22,225 bases of DNA from positions 1 through 22,225 of the forward strand of contig CALHVB010000052.1 in the NCBI GenBank assembly GCA_938039345.1, given 5' to 3'. The number at the start of each line of letters is the position of its first letter. Positions within the stretch are counted from its first letter, which is position 1. Below, piece after piece: positions 1 to 8,466 of this stretch. The notes under the pieces are model-generated. The model saw only the letters and a program-made list of their open reading frames with translations. It was not told the origin of the DNA and did no database searches. The position numbers were made by a program, and so were the translations under genes. Origin of the DNA: an uncultured Sediminicola sp. Lineage in GTDB: Bacteria > Bacteroidota > Bacteroidia > Flavobacteriales > Flavobacteriaceae.

Positions 1-3
1 TAA

Positions 4-2355
4 TTAATGGTTATGGGTATGGTTGGTTTGGATTGTTACTCCTCTTTTTTTAGCTTCTCTCCTAGCTCTTGCTATTTTATCGGCTATATCGTTAACACTA
101 GAACTATTTTGTTCTGCTAATTCTATTAATTCTAAGGCATCTCTATGTTTTCCCGACCAGAAATAAACATCAAACAAAGCAGAGTAAGAATCTATATAAT
201 TTGGATTCATTTTAATACATTCTTTTAGTATTTCTGTAGATATTTTATAATTACCTTTCCAGACATTAACTCTACCTGTTAGTATTTTAGTATCTATATG
301 GCTAGGAACATTCGATAAAATATATTTACACAGTAATAATGCCTTATCAAATTTTTTATTAAACGCTAAATCACGAGCAATAAAGTAACCTTTATCCGAA
401 TCTTGACCATTGTATACGCTATTGATCCATATGGTTTCTGTATCTGTAAATAACTCTTTCTGAACAGAAAAAATAGCTAAACTATCTGGTATAATTTTAT
501 CATTAGTGGTTACATAAGCGTTCATAGATTTAAAGGCTTTTAACTTAGCCTCTCCTTTAGAACCTCCAAATGAAGAACCTAAATCCATATTCTCATCAAT
601 CTCATAAGTATTACCATCCGAGAATACTTTTTCTCCTGTAATAAACTCTTTTAACTCGTTCTTATTACGCATTAAAGGAATATCTTTTGTACATCTAAAC
701 TCTTTATTCATATCTAATGCATTACCCATCCATGCTACTTTCTTAGGCATTTTAAGCTCGTACTTACTTTCTAATAATGCTAATAAAGTTGGAGTAACAT
801 CAAAATGTGAGTTTACGGCGCTCATCTTTCTTGTAGTCTTAAGCATAGGACTATACATAATTAATGGCACATGAAAACGACTTATGTTATTTCTTTGCGG
901 TATTGGTATTAATCTATGATCACCGGTAATAATAAATATTGTATTGTCATAATTGGGTTGTTTTTTATATTCTTCAAAAACATATTTTAAAGCATCATCT
1001 GTATATAATAATGTTGCAAAAACATTATCATTCTTTTTAATTACTTTCTTAACTCTACTATCATGAGAACTTTTAGCAAGTAACTGTTTTACTTTGTCTT
1101 CATAAAAATCTTGCTTTGGAGGTAAAAAAGGTTCGTGTGTACTAATAGTCATATATACCTCCATTCTAGGCTGTTCTGCAACTCTAGGCAAACTCATACT
1201 CTTTTTAAATAATTCTTTATCTGGATAACCCCAAGAAGAGCCCGCAGCATCTTCTTCTTGCAATTTATATTTATTACCAAAACCAGATTTGTCTAAAACA
1301 AAATCTACATTTTCGCTTAACAAAAAACGATCTACATTATCAAAAGAACTATTGGTGCCTTGGTAAAAGGATGTGTGATAACCATTATTCTTTAAAATAC
1401 TATATAGTGTAAGTTTATTTGGATACTTTTCTAATTCCATAAAACCACTTTTTCCAAATGGTAAGGATCCCATTAATGATGGTAATACTCCAAAAGTTCG
1501 CCCTGTATTACTTAAACAGTTTTCCCAATACAGCGATTTTGTTGTTAAATCATCTAAAAAAGGAGTGAAACCACCATACTCAGCTCCTTCTCCAACAAAA
1601 TCTCTTCCTAGTCCTTCTACCATTATAAAAACAACATTGGGCTTTTCTTCTTTTAAATTAAAATATTTACCAAGTACATTTTCTACTTTTTGATTCTTAA
1701 TTAAAGGGTATTCTACATCTGCTTTATAAGAAACATCTTCTGTAGATGTTTGATACATGTTTGTAAATAAATATTGTGTTTTATTTTGATTTATTGGTTT
1801 TCCTGCTACAAAAAGTGTCATTACAAACATGCTAAACAGAATAATTGTAAAGGGATACATGCTACTTATGTAATGATAATGTTTAGAAGTTACTTTATAC
1901 AAACCAAAGAATACACCAATTATACCTACAATACCTAGTACCATTGAAATAGAAACTCCACCTGAGTTAGCTATAGTTAGTTTAATATCAGCAAAACTAT
2001 AGCCTAATAAATCTGAGCCTAATGGAACCAGTGCCGTACAGTAATAACTAATAAGCATGGCTTCTATTATTAATAACAAAACTAGAATTACAAAAACAAG
2101 ATTAAAACCATAAGTTGGTCTTAATTTTTCCCAGAAATTAAATGAAAATGAAAAAATGATTCCGACTAGTGATGCAAATCCTAATTGATGTAATACCGCT
2201 AGAAAAAAGCTAGAACCAAAAATAACATCTACTACCGCTTTATAATAAAGTGTTGTATATTGATAAATAGTAAGCAATAATAAACTAAGAAAGAAAGAAA
2301 TAATCAATCTTGTATAATGCTTTAACGTATATCTATCTTTTTGACTTGTATTCAT
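4..2355 (-). CDS. LTA-synthase-like membrane phosphotransferase/sulfatase-fold protein with C-terminal TPR-like tail
   Basis: The 783-residue protein has about five hydrophobic helices in residues 15-185, then an alkaline-phosphatase-superfamily domain from about 238 to 560, expected outside the cytoplasmic membrane. Visible motifs are VVFIMVEGLGRD (metal ligand E247), NTGRTFGVLPS with T287 where LtaS-type enzymes carry the catalytic threonine, STHEPF (about 405-410), TGDHR (D479, H480) and FHVP (H495). There is no C-x-P-S-R sulfatase motif, so phosphoglycerol or phosphoethanolamine transfer is more likely than sulfate hydrolysis. Residues about 660-760 look like two or three TPR units, an unusual addition for this family, and the C-terminus is His-rich. 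It is the last visible gene of a minus-strand operon, 9 bp after the glycosyltransferase gene. I infer that it modifies the glycan made by that enzyme. The fold is well supported; the transferred group is a guess. Confidence 0.8.
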   Translation of the reverse strand: MNTSQKDRYTLKHYTRLIISFFLSLLLLTIYQYTTLYYKAVVDVIFGSSFFLAVLHQLGFASLVGIIFSFSFNFWEKLRPTYGFNLVFVILVLLLIIEAMLISYYCTALVPLGSDLLGYSFADIKLTIANSGGVSISMVLGIVGIIGVFFGLYKVTSKHYHYISSMYPFTIILFSMFVMTLFVAGKPINQNKTQYLFTNMYQTSTEDVSYKADVEYPLIKNQKVENVLGKYFNLKEEKPNVVFIMVEGLGRDFVGEGAEYGGFTPFLDDLTTKSLYWENCLSNTGRTFGVLPSLMGSLPFGKSGFMELEKYPNKLTLYSILKNNGYHTSFYQGTNSSFDNVDRFLLSENVDFVLDKSGFGNKYKLQEEDAAGSSWGYPDKELFKKSMSLPRVAEQPRMEVYMTISTHEPFLPPKQDFYEDKVKQLLAKSSHDSRVKKVIKKNDNVFATLLYTDDALKYVFEEYKKQPNYDNTIFIITGDHRLIPIPQRNNISRFHVPLIMYSPMLKTTRKMSAVNSHFDVTPTLLALLESKYELKMPKKVAWMGNALDMNKEFRCTKDIPLMRNKNELKEFITGEKVFSDGNTYEIDENMDLGSSFGGSKGEAKLKAFKSMNAYVTTNDKIIPDSLAIFSVQKELFTDTETIWINSVYNGQDSDKGYFIARDLAFNKKFDKALLLCKYILSNVPSHIDTKILTGRVNVWKGNYKISTEILKECIKMNPNYIDSYSALFDVYFWSGKHRDALELIELAEQNSSSVNDIADKIARARREAKKRGVTIQTNHTHNH

Positions 2356-2364
2356 TACTTTATT

Positions 2365-3795
2365 TTAAGATGCCTTTGCAAATCCTTTACGTACTTGTGA
2401 ACCCCACCCAGATTTTATTTTAAATAGTTTTTTATAGTTTCCTCTAATAGCTGCATATACCACTATCGGATGAAAAGTTATAGGTTCAATAATGGCACAA
2501 AACATTAACGTTAATATATCTTTGGTCTTCGTATATTCATTGTAAGAATATACATCCCAAAGAATTGCATAAAAAGAAAACATAATGGAGAACATATATA
2601 CTGCTGCGGTTATGGCAATAAAAAAGCTCCAATTTAAAATTCCTAAATAACCAAAAATTATAATCGTAAAAAAACCAAAAAACTCTAGTAATGGAGCTAA
2701 CCACTCATAAAAAAACCAATATGGATAACTTACTAACCCTAAGCGACCATATTTTGAGTTAAAAAACATATCTTTATGCTTAAACAATGTTTCTAAATTA
2801 CCTCTAGCCCATCTATCTCTCTGATTTAATAGTATTTTAAGATCTTCTGGCACTTCTGTCCAACATAACGAATCTGGAATATACTCAACGGTATAAGCTT
2901 CTTTTCTATCGTGCATATAGCGTCTCATTTTAAACACTATTTCCATGTCTTCGCCAACAGTACCCGTATCGTAACCACCAACAGCCATTGCTATTTCTCT
3001 ATCAAAAAAACCAAATGCTCCGGATATGATTAACAAGCTATCTATTCTACCCCATGCCATTCTTCCTAAAATAAAAGACCGTGTATATTCTAATAGCTGA
3101 AATTTAGCTAACCAACTTTTAGGCAAACGTATTTCTTCTAACTCACCACCATCTATTATACAAGAATTTGCCACACGTATTACACCGCCTACCGCAATAA
3201 CTTTTTTCTCTGTTCGCTGATAAAACGATTTTACTACGTGTAATAAGGCCTCTGGCAATAATAAACAGTCTACATCTATACAACCTACATAAGTATTAGT
3301 AGAAAGTGCCATCCCTGTATTTAATGCATCTGACTTACCTCCATTTTCTTTATCTATAACTGTTAATTTAGAAAATGCTTTGTGTTTAGATTTATAAATA
3401 CCTCTAATAGGTTTAGATTTCCAGTTTGGGTCTATTTTTTGTTCTATTTTTATAAGATCGTAGGCATCTATCATTTTCTGTAGCGTATCGTCTTTACTAC
3501 CATCATTTACTACCATTACTTCATAGTTTACATATTGTAAAGACATTAGTGATCGTATATTTTCTACGATAGTTAATCCTTCATTATATGCAGGAGCTAT
3601 AATTGTAATACTAGGAGCTAATGGCGATGCCATTACCTTAGATAAATCGCCAAAACTATTTTTATTTTTATAATGTATAGAGTTTCTTGTAGATAAATAC
3701 CCCATAATAGTAAACATAGAAAACAGTACTATTGTAAACACTAAAAAAGTAATGTTTATGTATTCTAAAAAGATATTTAAAAAACTACTATCCAT
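2365..3795 (-). CDS. Processive family 2 glycosyltransferase, membrane-bound (BcsA/PgaC/hyaluronan-synthase-like)
   Basis: The 476-residue inner-membrane polysaccharide synthase has one N-terminal helix (about 12-34), a cytoplasmic GT-A domain (about 60-340) and several C-terminal helices (about 355-455). The processive-synthase signatures are all present: VVNDGS (D98), the DxD at D174/D176, the GED acceptor-site aspartate (E282-D283) and Q325-R-D-R-W329. It has no PilZ domain, so direct c-di-GMP control as in BcsA is not expected. Its ATG lies inside the end of the upstream HEAT gene (8-bp overlap), which suggests translational coupling. The product could be a beta-linked homopolymer such as poly-N-acetylglucosamine, a glucan or a hyaluronan-like chain; the sequence alone does not decide. 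No deacetylase, outer-membrane porin or export gene is visible nearby. Confidence 0.88.
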   Translation of the reverse strand: MDSSFLNIFLEYINITFLVFTIVLFSMFTIMGYLSTRNSIHYKNKNSFGDLSKVMASPLAPSITIIAPAYNEGLTIVENIRSLMSLQYVNYEVMVVNDGSKDDTLQKMIDAYDLIKIEQKIDPNWKSKPIRGIYKSKHKAFSKLTVIDKENGGKSDALNTGMALSTNTYVGCIDVDCLLLPEALLHVVKSFYQRTEKKVIAVGGVIRVANSCIIDGGELEEIRLPKSWLAKFQLLEYTRSFILGRMAWGRIDSLLIISGAFGFFDREIAMAVGGYDTGTVGEDMEIVFKMRRYMHDRKEAYTVEYIPDSLCWTEVPEDLKILLNQRDRWARGNLETLFKHKDMFFNSKYGRLGLVSYPYWFFYEWLAPLLEFFGFFTIIIFGYLGILNWSFFIAITAAVYMFSIMFSFYAILWDVYSYNEYTKTKDILTLMFCAIIEPITFHPIVVYAAIRGNYKKLFKIKSGWGSQVRKGFAKAS

Positions 3796-6316
3796 TAGAT
3801 TTGCCTCTAATTCTTGATGATAAAGAAATAATCTGATCTATAAATGACTGCTCTTTTTTACTTTCTTGTGGTAGTGGTGCTTCTTCTGTATCTTCTTGCT
3901 TAATAGCTTTTGCTTCTCCTTTTCGTTCGTTTAATTCAAAATCAATATCAAAAACACTAAAAGGCTTTGGTAATTCTATATCTAAACTATCCAACACAAA
4001 GCAAAATTCTAATGGAAGTAAATCTTTAGAGTCTTTTATATTAAACGTAACATCTTCTTCTTTTAAATCGTCTTTAGGTACAAAAACAACTTCTTTAGCG
4101 TAATTTAAGTCTTCTTCAGTATCAAAATTCACCGCTTTTAAAGGCTTTAATTCTTTATTTAAAATACTTTCTATATCATTTGCATCTTCTGCTTGTTCTT
4201 GCGCTAAGGCATTATTACGTTTTTGTATTTCCTTAATTATAGTTATTGCTTTTATTCTTATTTCTTTATTCGTATCATTTAATAATGATTTTAAAAAGAC
4301 AACTTCTTTAGCATCTCCTATTTCTAATATCTCATCTAGTAACATTAATTTACACTCGTGATCACTTACTTGAAAAAGCTGATGAAAAATACTATTCATT
4401 GCTGCATTCTGTATATCAACAATTTCTTCACTAGGAGTATCAACTCTATAATATTCTATTTCTTCGTTAGAAATATCTTTTAATATCTCCCATGCTCTTC
4501 CCTTTAATAGTTTATTACTTTCTTTTTCAAGAATTTCTTTTAATAAGAGAATGTCTTTTTCATCTTTAGCATCCTCAATAGTGTCTAATAACAATGTTTT
4601 ATTATAGTCGTCTTTTTCGAAAAATGAAGAATGATGATTTATATTTTCATAATTCTTAACATCAATAGTTTCATTTATAGTATTATTTTCAATAACATCT
4701 TCTTGCTCTTTCAAAATAAAATCTATCTGCAAGAAATCTTCTTCTGGTATTATATTTTCTGCTTTATCTTCTTGTTCTGCCGTTTTGTTTTCTTCAATCA
4801 AATCATCAGATATTTCATCTATTTCTTCTGCTGTTACATCATAAGCCGTAACTACTGGTAAAAAAATTGTAGCTTCTATATCTTCTTCACTAAAAACAGG
4901 CAGATACACTTCTTCGTCTAACTCTAATACTTCTATATTTGTATCACTTAAAATTTGATTTAAAGATTCTTCTTCTATTAAATCTATATCTGTATTATTA
5001 TCTAATTGTTCAGGAATAAAGTTTTCAACACTTGTATCGTAGTCAGTTATATCTTCCTCTTCAACAATTAATTCTTTAACTTCTATATTTATTTCCTCTT
5101 TATTAAAAAGCTCATCTACAGCCTCTTCTATTTCAATATCATTTTCATTGATAAGACTATTATCTGCATTAATTTCTTTATTCTTCCAATAATCTTCTGT
5201 TACTGTAGCCTTCTCTAATTCGTCTAATCTATCAGCAAATTCCTCAATACCTTCTGTTGGTAATATAGTATCTGGCATAATTGTATTGATAACACCTAAT
5301 GCTTTACTTTTAATATTAAAATTGGATTCTTTTTTATGGATTTTTCTAAGGAATTCAATATCATTCTCAGAGCCTAAACTACCAATTGCATCTAATATTA
5401 ATAATTTAATGTGCACATCGTTTTTCTTAAAAACCGTTTTTAAAACATCTATTGCTTCTGTAATATGAAATTTCTTAATACAATCTATTGCTTCTTCTTT
5501 AATTTGATTGTTTTTATGCTTTACAAGCTCAATGATTGAAGCCCTAGCATCACTTTGGTTATAATACTTTATTAATCGTAAAGAGAATAATACTACATCT
5601 TTATTTTTAGATGTTAACCAAGCTTTAAAACGTGGTGGTTTATAATCCTCAGTATTTCTAATAACATCTAATAATTTTAGCTGCTGCCATTGCGACACCT
5701 TGTTTCGTGTATTATCTAAAAAATAATTAATACCTTCTTTTCTTAAAGTAACTATTGCAATTTCTGCTTGCTTACGAACAACACTTCTTCTATCGTTTAT
5801 ATGTTTAGTAATAAAACTATAAGCTTCGTCTACATGCATTTTTGTTAGTTCTAAAATTCCTTTTGAAACAACTTCCCAACGCCAACTTTTTAGTTTATTA
5901 AAAGCATCTGTATGTAAGCCCAAATCTTTATATAACTTAAAAAGTCTTTTTTTTGTAGTGCCAGAAACATCTTTCTGTAGATCCAGTAAAATTTCTGATA
6001 ATATTTTTCTATGAAATTGGTCTTTTATTAACTCTCTTACTTCTATTTTTAAATTAACATAAGTTCTTTTTTCTTCTTTTGTTCCTTCCTCTCCTTCGTA
6101 AAATAAAAATTCGCTAATCATAGGGCTTAGCTCTTTCTTTAGCTGCACTACTTTTTTAGATTTAGAACTTATTTTATTTCTAAAAAAGAATATTGAAGTA
6201 AAGTATACAATCCCAATAACAGCAAATAATATTGTTAAATCCCACAATAAATTTGTGTGGATTTTTGGTGCATTTATTAATGCTATGTTATGATATGTAA
6301 AATTTATAATTTTCAC
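3788..6316 (-). CDS. Membrane-anchored HEAT-repeat protein with long acidic linkers
   Basis: The 842-residue protein has one transmembrane helix at about 24-46, followed by a basic stretch (RNKISSKSKK) that puts the rest in the cytoplasm. Helical HEAT-like repeats cover about 145-350 and again about 570-705; repeats such as RKQAEIAIVTLRKEG and KEEAIDCIKKF show the pattern. Between them (380-560) and after them (710-830) lie very acidic, low-complexity segments, and the end is basic. The start is GTG (6314-6316): the stop of the response-regulator gene shares a base with it (TAGTG), so the two are translationally coupled. HEAT arrays bind proteins, and its place between a response regulator and a glycosyltransferase suggests a scaffold or adaptor that passes the signal to the synthase. 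It has no enzymatic motif. The structural reading is good; the role is inference. Confidence 0.75.
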   Translation of the reverse strand: MKIINFTYHNIALINAPKIHTNLLWDLTILFAVIGIVYFTSIFFFRNKISSKSKKVVQLKKELSPMISEFLFYEGEEGTKEEKRTYVNLKIEVRELIKDQFHRKILSEILLDLQKDVSGTTKKRLFKLYKDLGLHTDAFNKLKSWRWEVVSKGILELTKMHVDEAYSFITKHINDRRSVVRKQAEIAIVTLRKEGINYFLDNTRNKVSQWQQLKLLDVIRNTEDYKPPRFKAWLTSKNKDVVLFSLRLIKYYNQSDARASIIELVKHKNNQIKEEAIDCIKKFHITEAIDVLKTVFKKNDVHIKLLILDAIGSLGSENDIEFLRKIHKKESNFNIKSKALGVINTIMPDTILPTEGIEEFADRLDELEKATVTEDYWKNKEINADNSLINENDIEIEEAVDELFNKEEINIEVKELIVEEEDITDYDTSVENFIPEQLDNNTDIDLIEEESLNQILSDTNIEVLELDEEVYLPVFSEEDIEATIFLPVVTAYDVTAEEIDEISDDLIEENKTAEQEDKAENIIPEEDFLQIDFILKEQEDVIENNTINETIDVKNYENINHHSSFFEKDDYNKTLLLDTIEDAKDEKDILLLKEILEKESNKLLKGRAWEILKDISNEEIEYYRVDTPSEEIVDIQNAAMNSIFHQLFQVSDHECKLMLLDEILEIGDAKEVVFLKSLLNDTNKEIRIKAITIIKEIQKRNNALAQEQAEDANDIESILNKELKPLKAVNFDTEEDLNYAKEVVFVPKDDLKEEDVTFNIKDSKDLLPLEFCFVLDSLDIELPKPFSVFDIDFELNERKGEAKAIKQEDTEEAPLPQESKKEQSFIDQIISLSSRIRGKSNG

Positions 6317-6687
6317 TATATCTTTTTTAATTCTCGTGCTACACGCACTATTAATTCTGATGGATTTACTGGTTTAGCTATAAAATCATTAGCACCTAAC
6401 TCAAAAGCACTAAGTACATTTTCTTCATTTCCTGCAGAAGAAATTATGATTATTGGAGTATTATATTTTAAGTCTTTACGAACAAAATCTATTAATTCTA
6501 AGCCTGATAGATAAGGCATCATAATATCACTAACAATAATATCTGGTATGTTAGTGCTTAGGTATTCTTTTACTTCTTTTCCGTTTGCGGCTAAAGAAAC
6601 ATTATAGCCTTCTTTTTTTAAACGATAATTTAAGAGCGAAGCTAATAGGTTATCATCTTCTGCTAGTAACAGTTGTAGGTTATTCAT
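6316..6687 (-). CDS. Single-domain response regulator (CheY-like receiver)
   Basis: The 123-residue protein is only a receiver domain. It shows the acidic pair D11-D12, the phospho-acceptor D54 in IVSDIMMP, the switch serine S84 in IISSAGN, and K105 in AKPVNP. There is no DNA-binding or enzymatic output domain, so it must act by protein contact. It lies 45 bp after the hybrid kinase gene and overlaps the HEAT gene by one base. The kinase has its own HPt domain, so this protein is the natural final phospho-acceptor of that relay. The HEAT protein encoded next is the obvious candidate partner. The ATG start at 6685-6687 directly follows a C-rich leader in the mRNA. Confidence 0.9.
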   Translation of the reverse strand: MNNLQLLLAEDDNLLASLLNYRLKKEGYNVSLAANGKEVKEYLSTNIPDIIVSDIMMPYLSGLELIDFVRKDLKYNTPIIIISSAGNEENVLSAFELGANDFIAKPVNPSELIVRVARELKKI

Positions 6688-6713
6688 TTTGGGGATTTTG
6701 GGGAAATTTGGGG
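6688..6713. repeat. Three-copy TTTGGGG tandem repeat in the gap between kinase and response-regulator genes
   Basis: On the plus strand three GGGG runs occur at 6691-6694, 6700-6703 and 6710-6713, each preceded by TTT, with a period of 9-10 bp. In the mRNA (minus strand) this gives three CCCC runs ending just before the response-regulator ATG. Such runs stand out in this AT-rich DNA. It lacks the fourth run of a classical intramolecular G-quadruplex. Whether it affects translation or is simply a slipped repeat cannot be told from sequence. Confidence 0.85.
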
Positions 6714-6732
6714 CTTAATTGTGTTTTATATG

Positions 6733-8466
6733 CTAGTTCCTTAATCGTTTAACTTCTTTATCTATAGCCTTTTCTACAACAGGATATTCATCTAAGAAAC
6801 AGTTGTATAAAAATTCCATATACTTTAAATCTTTATTTGTTTTACATACTCCATGCATTTCTTCTGCAATTGCATGTAAACTAAAGGTTTTCATCATTGC
6901 TAAGCCTGGTTTTATTTTATGAGAAGCAAACTCTAACAACTTAAAGTTTTTAGCTTTTAGCTCTATTTTTACGCTTCCTATAAACTCTAACACATTTTGC
7001 TTGTATAAACCAACTAGTTCTTCTAATAAATCTACTTCTCCTAAACATTCTTCTAAGATTTCGTCTAGATTAATTTCAGCAGGCTTACCCACCATACTTT
7101 CTGGATTTATTTTCTTTGATTCTACTATATGTATCTCCATATCTTTTTTGTTCTTTGTTAATTTCAACAATAATTCATCTGGACTATAAGGCTTTAATAC
7201 ATAGTCATTTATGCCATATTTTTGGCATTGCTCTTTATCTTTAATAGAAAAATCTGCTGTTAATGCTATAATTGGAATTTTTCTTATGTATATATTTTTA
7301 TTACTACGAATTTTTTGGGTTACCTGAAAACCATCCATATCTGGCATTCTTAAATCCATTAGAATAAGGTCTATCTTATTATTTTCTAATATATTTAAAC
7401 CATGTACGCCGCTTTCTGAAACGTATGTTTTACATCCCCATACTTTTAACCTTTGTTCTATAAGCCTTTGATTTAAAGGGTTATCTTCAAAGATTAAAAT
7501 ATTCATATCTTTTACTAAATCTAGTTTATGATTTAGGTCTTTTGGTGGGTTCTCTATTTTTGCAAGCTTTGCTTTGCTTCCTTTTTTATAAGGTAAAATA
7601 AATTTAAATGTAGTACCAACTCCTAGCTTACTTGATGCAGATATTTCTCCTTTTAAAGTTTCAACAATCTGTTTTACAATACTTAATCCTAAACCGGAGC
7701 CTCCATACTTTATATAAGTATCTTGTTCTCCTTGATTAAAAGTCTTGAATATATGTTTTAAATTTTCTTCTGAAATTCCTATTCCTGTATCTACAACATC
7801 AAACTCTAATAAAACATTTCCTTCTTTTTCTTCTTTTAGGGCTATTTTAAGATGTATATCTCCTTTTTCTACAAACTTTATAGCGTTTCCTATTAGGTTT
7901 AATAAAATTTGTGATAGTTTAGACGGATCACCAATTAATACCTCTGGTATATTAGTATCCATATCAACCTCTAATTTTACTTCTTTATCTAGAATAAGTG
8001 TGTTACATAAAAACATAACGTCTCTTATAATGCTATAGAAATTAAAATCTGTAAATTCAAAATGCTCTAATCCACTAGATAGCTTAGAGTATTCTAAAAG
8101 TTCATTGATAATATCTAATAAATTTGAAGATGCTGATTGAATAGCATTTACATGATCTAATTGACTTTTTGATAACTTACTTTCTAATAAAAGATCAGTA
8201 AAACCAATAATACCATTTAACGGAGTTCTAATTTCATGACTTACATTGGCAATAAGCATTTCTTCACTCGTTTGCTTTACGTCAACTGCCTTTTTCTTGT
8301 TATTTAATATTGATTTTTCAAGAACTTTTTCATCTAAACTATTTTTAAAAGACTGGAACGACTTTTTAAGTTTAGATGCTTCTTTAGCTGTTAATTCTTC
8401 AAATGAAAAACTACTTAGTTGAGCTTCTAAATTGGATAAATGAGAAAATAAGTCTTTAGATTTCAA
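6733..8466 (-). CDS. Soluble hybrid histidine kinase with receiver and HPt domains
   Basis: The 577-residue cytoplasmic sensor kinase has no transmembrane helix or recognisable sensor domain. The order is: N-terminal helical stretch (1-65), HisKA with H77 in NVSHEIRTPLNG, HATPase with N194 (N box), D226 in DTGIGI and GGSGLGLSIV (about 255-264), receiver (about 322-440) with D328, D371 in LMDLRMP and K425 in LKPY, and HPt (about 465-570) with H516 in SHKIKPG. A full His-Asp-His relay is therefore in one chain, and the next gene supplies the terminal Asp. The start must be TTG at 8464-8466, because an in-frame stop lies three codons upstream and the next ATG (codon 70) would leave no room before HisKA. 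It is the first gene of the minus-strand operon. The signal probably arrives through a partner protein or the N-terminal helices. Confidence 0.9.
   Translation of the reverse strand: MKSKDLFSHLSNLEAQLSSFSFEELTAKEASKLKKSFQSFKNSLDEKVLEKSILNNKKKAVDVKQTSEEMLIANVSHEIRTPLNGIIGFTDLLLESKLSKSQLDHVNAIQSASSNLLDIINELLEYSKLSSGLEHFEFTDFNFYSIIRDVMFLCNTLILDKEVKLEVDMDTNIPEVLIGDPSKLSQILLNLIGNAIKFVEKGDIHLKIALKEEKEGNVLLEFDVVDTGIGISEENLKHIFKTFNQGEQDTYIKYGGSGLGLSIVKQIVETLKGEISASSKLGVGTTFKFILPYKKGSKAKLAKIENPPKDLNHKLDLVKDMNILIFEDNPLNQRLIEQRLKVWGCKTYVSESGVHGLNILENNKIDLILMDLRMPDMDGFQVTQKIRSNKNIYIRKIPIIALTADFSIKDKEQCQKYGINDYVLKPYSPDELLLKLTKNKKDMEIHIVESKKINPESMVGKPAEINLDEILEECLGEVDLLEELVGLYKQNVLEFIGSVKIELKAKNFKLLEFASHKIKPGLAMMKTFSLHAIAEEMHGVCKTNKDLKYMEFLYNCFLDEYPVVEKAIDKEVKRLRN

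Noticed and set aside
3788..6316. Frameshift or fusion suspected because of the long acidic low-complexity middle
   Set aside because: The frame is continuous, both flanks are HEAT-like, and acidic linkers are common between helical repeat domains.
7745..8038. Open frame of 97 codons antisense to the kinase gene
   Set aside because: The Ser/Thr/Asn-rich translation is typical of the reverse strand of an AT-rich gene; the kinase ATPase domain explains the stretch.
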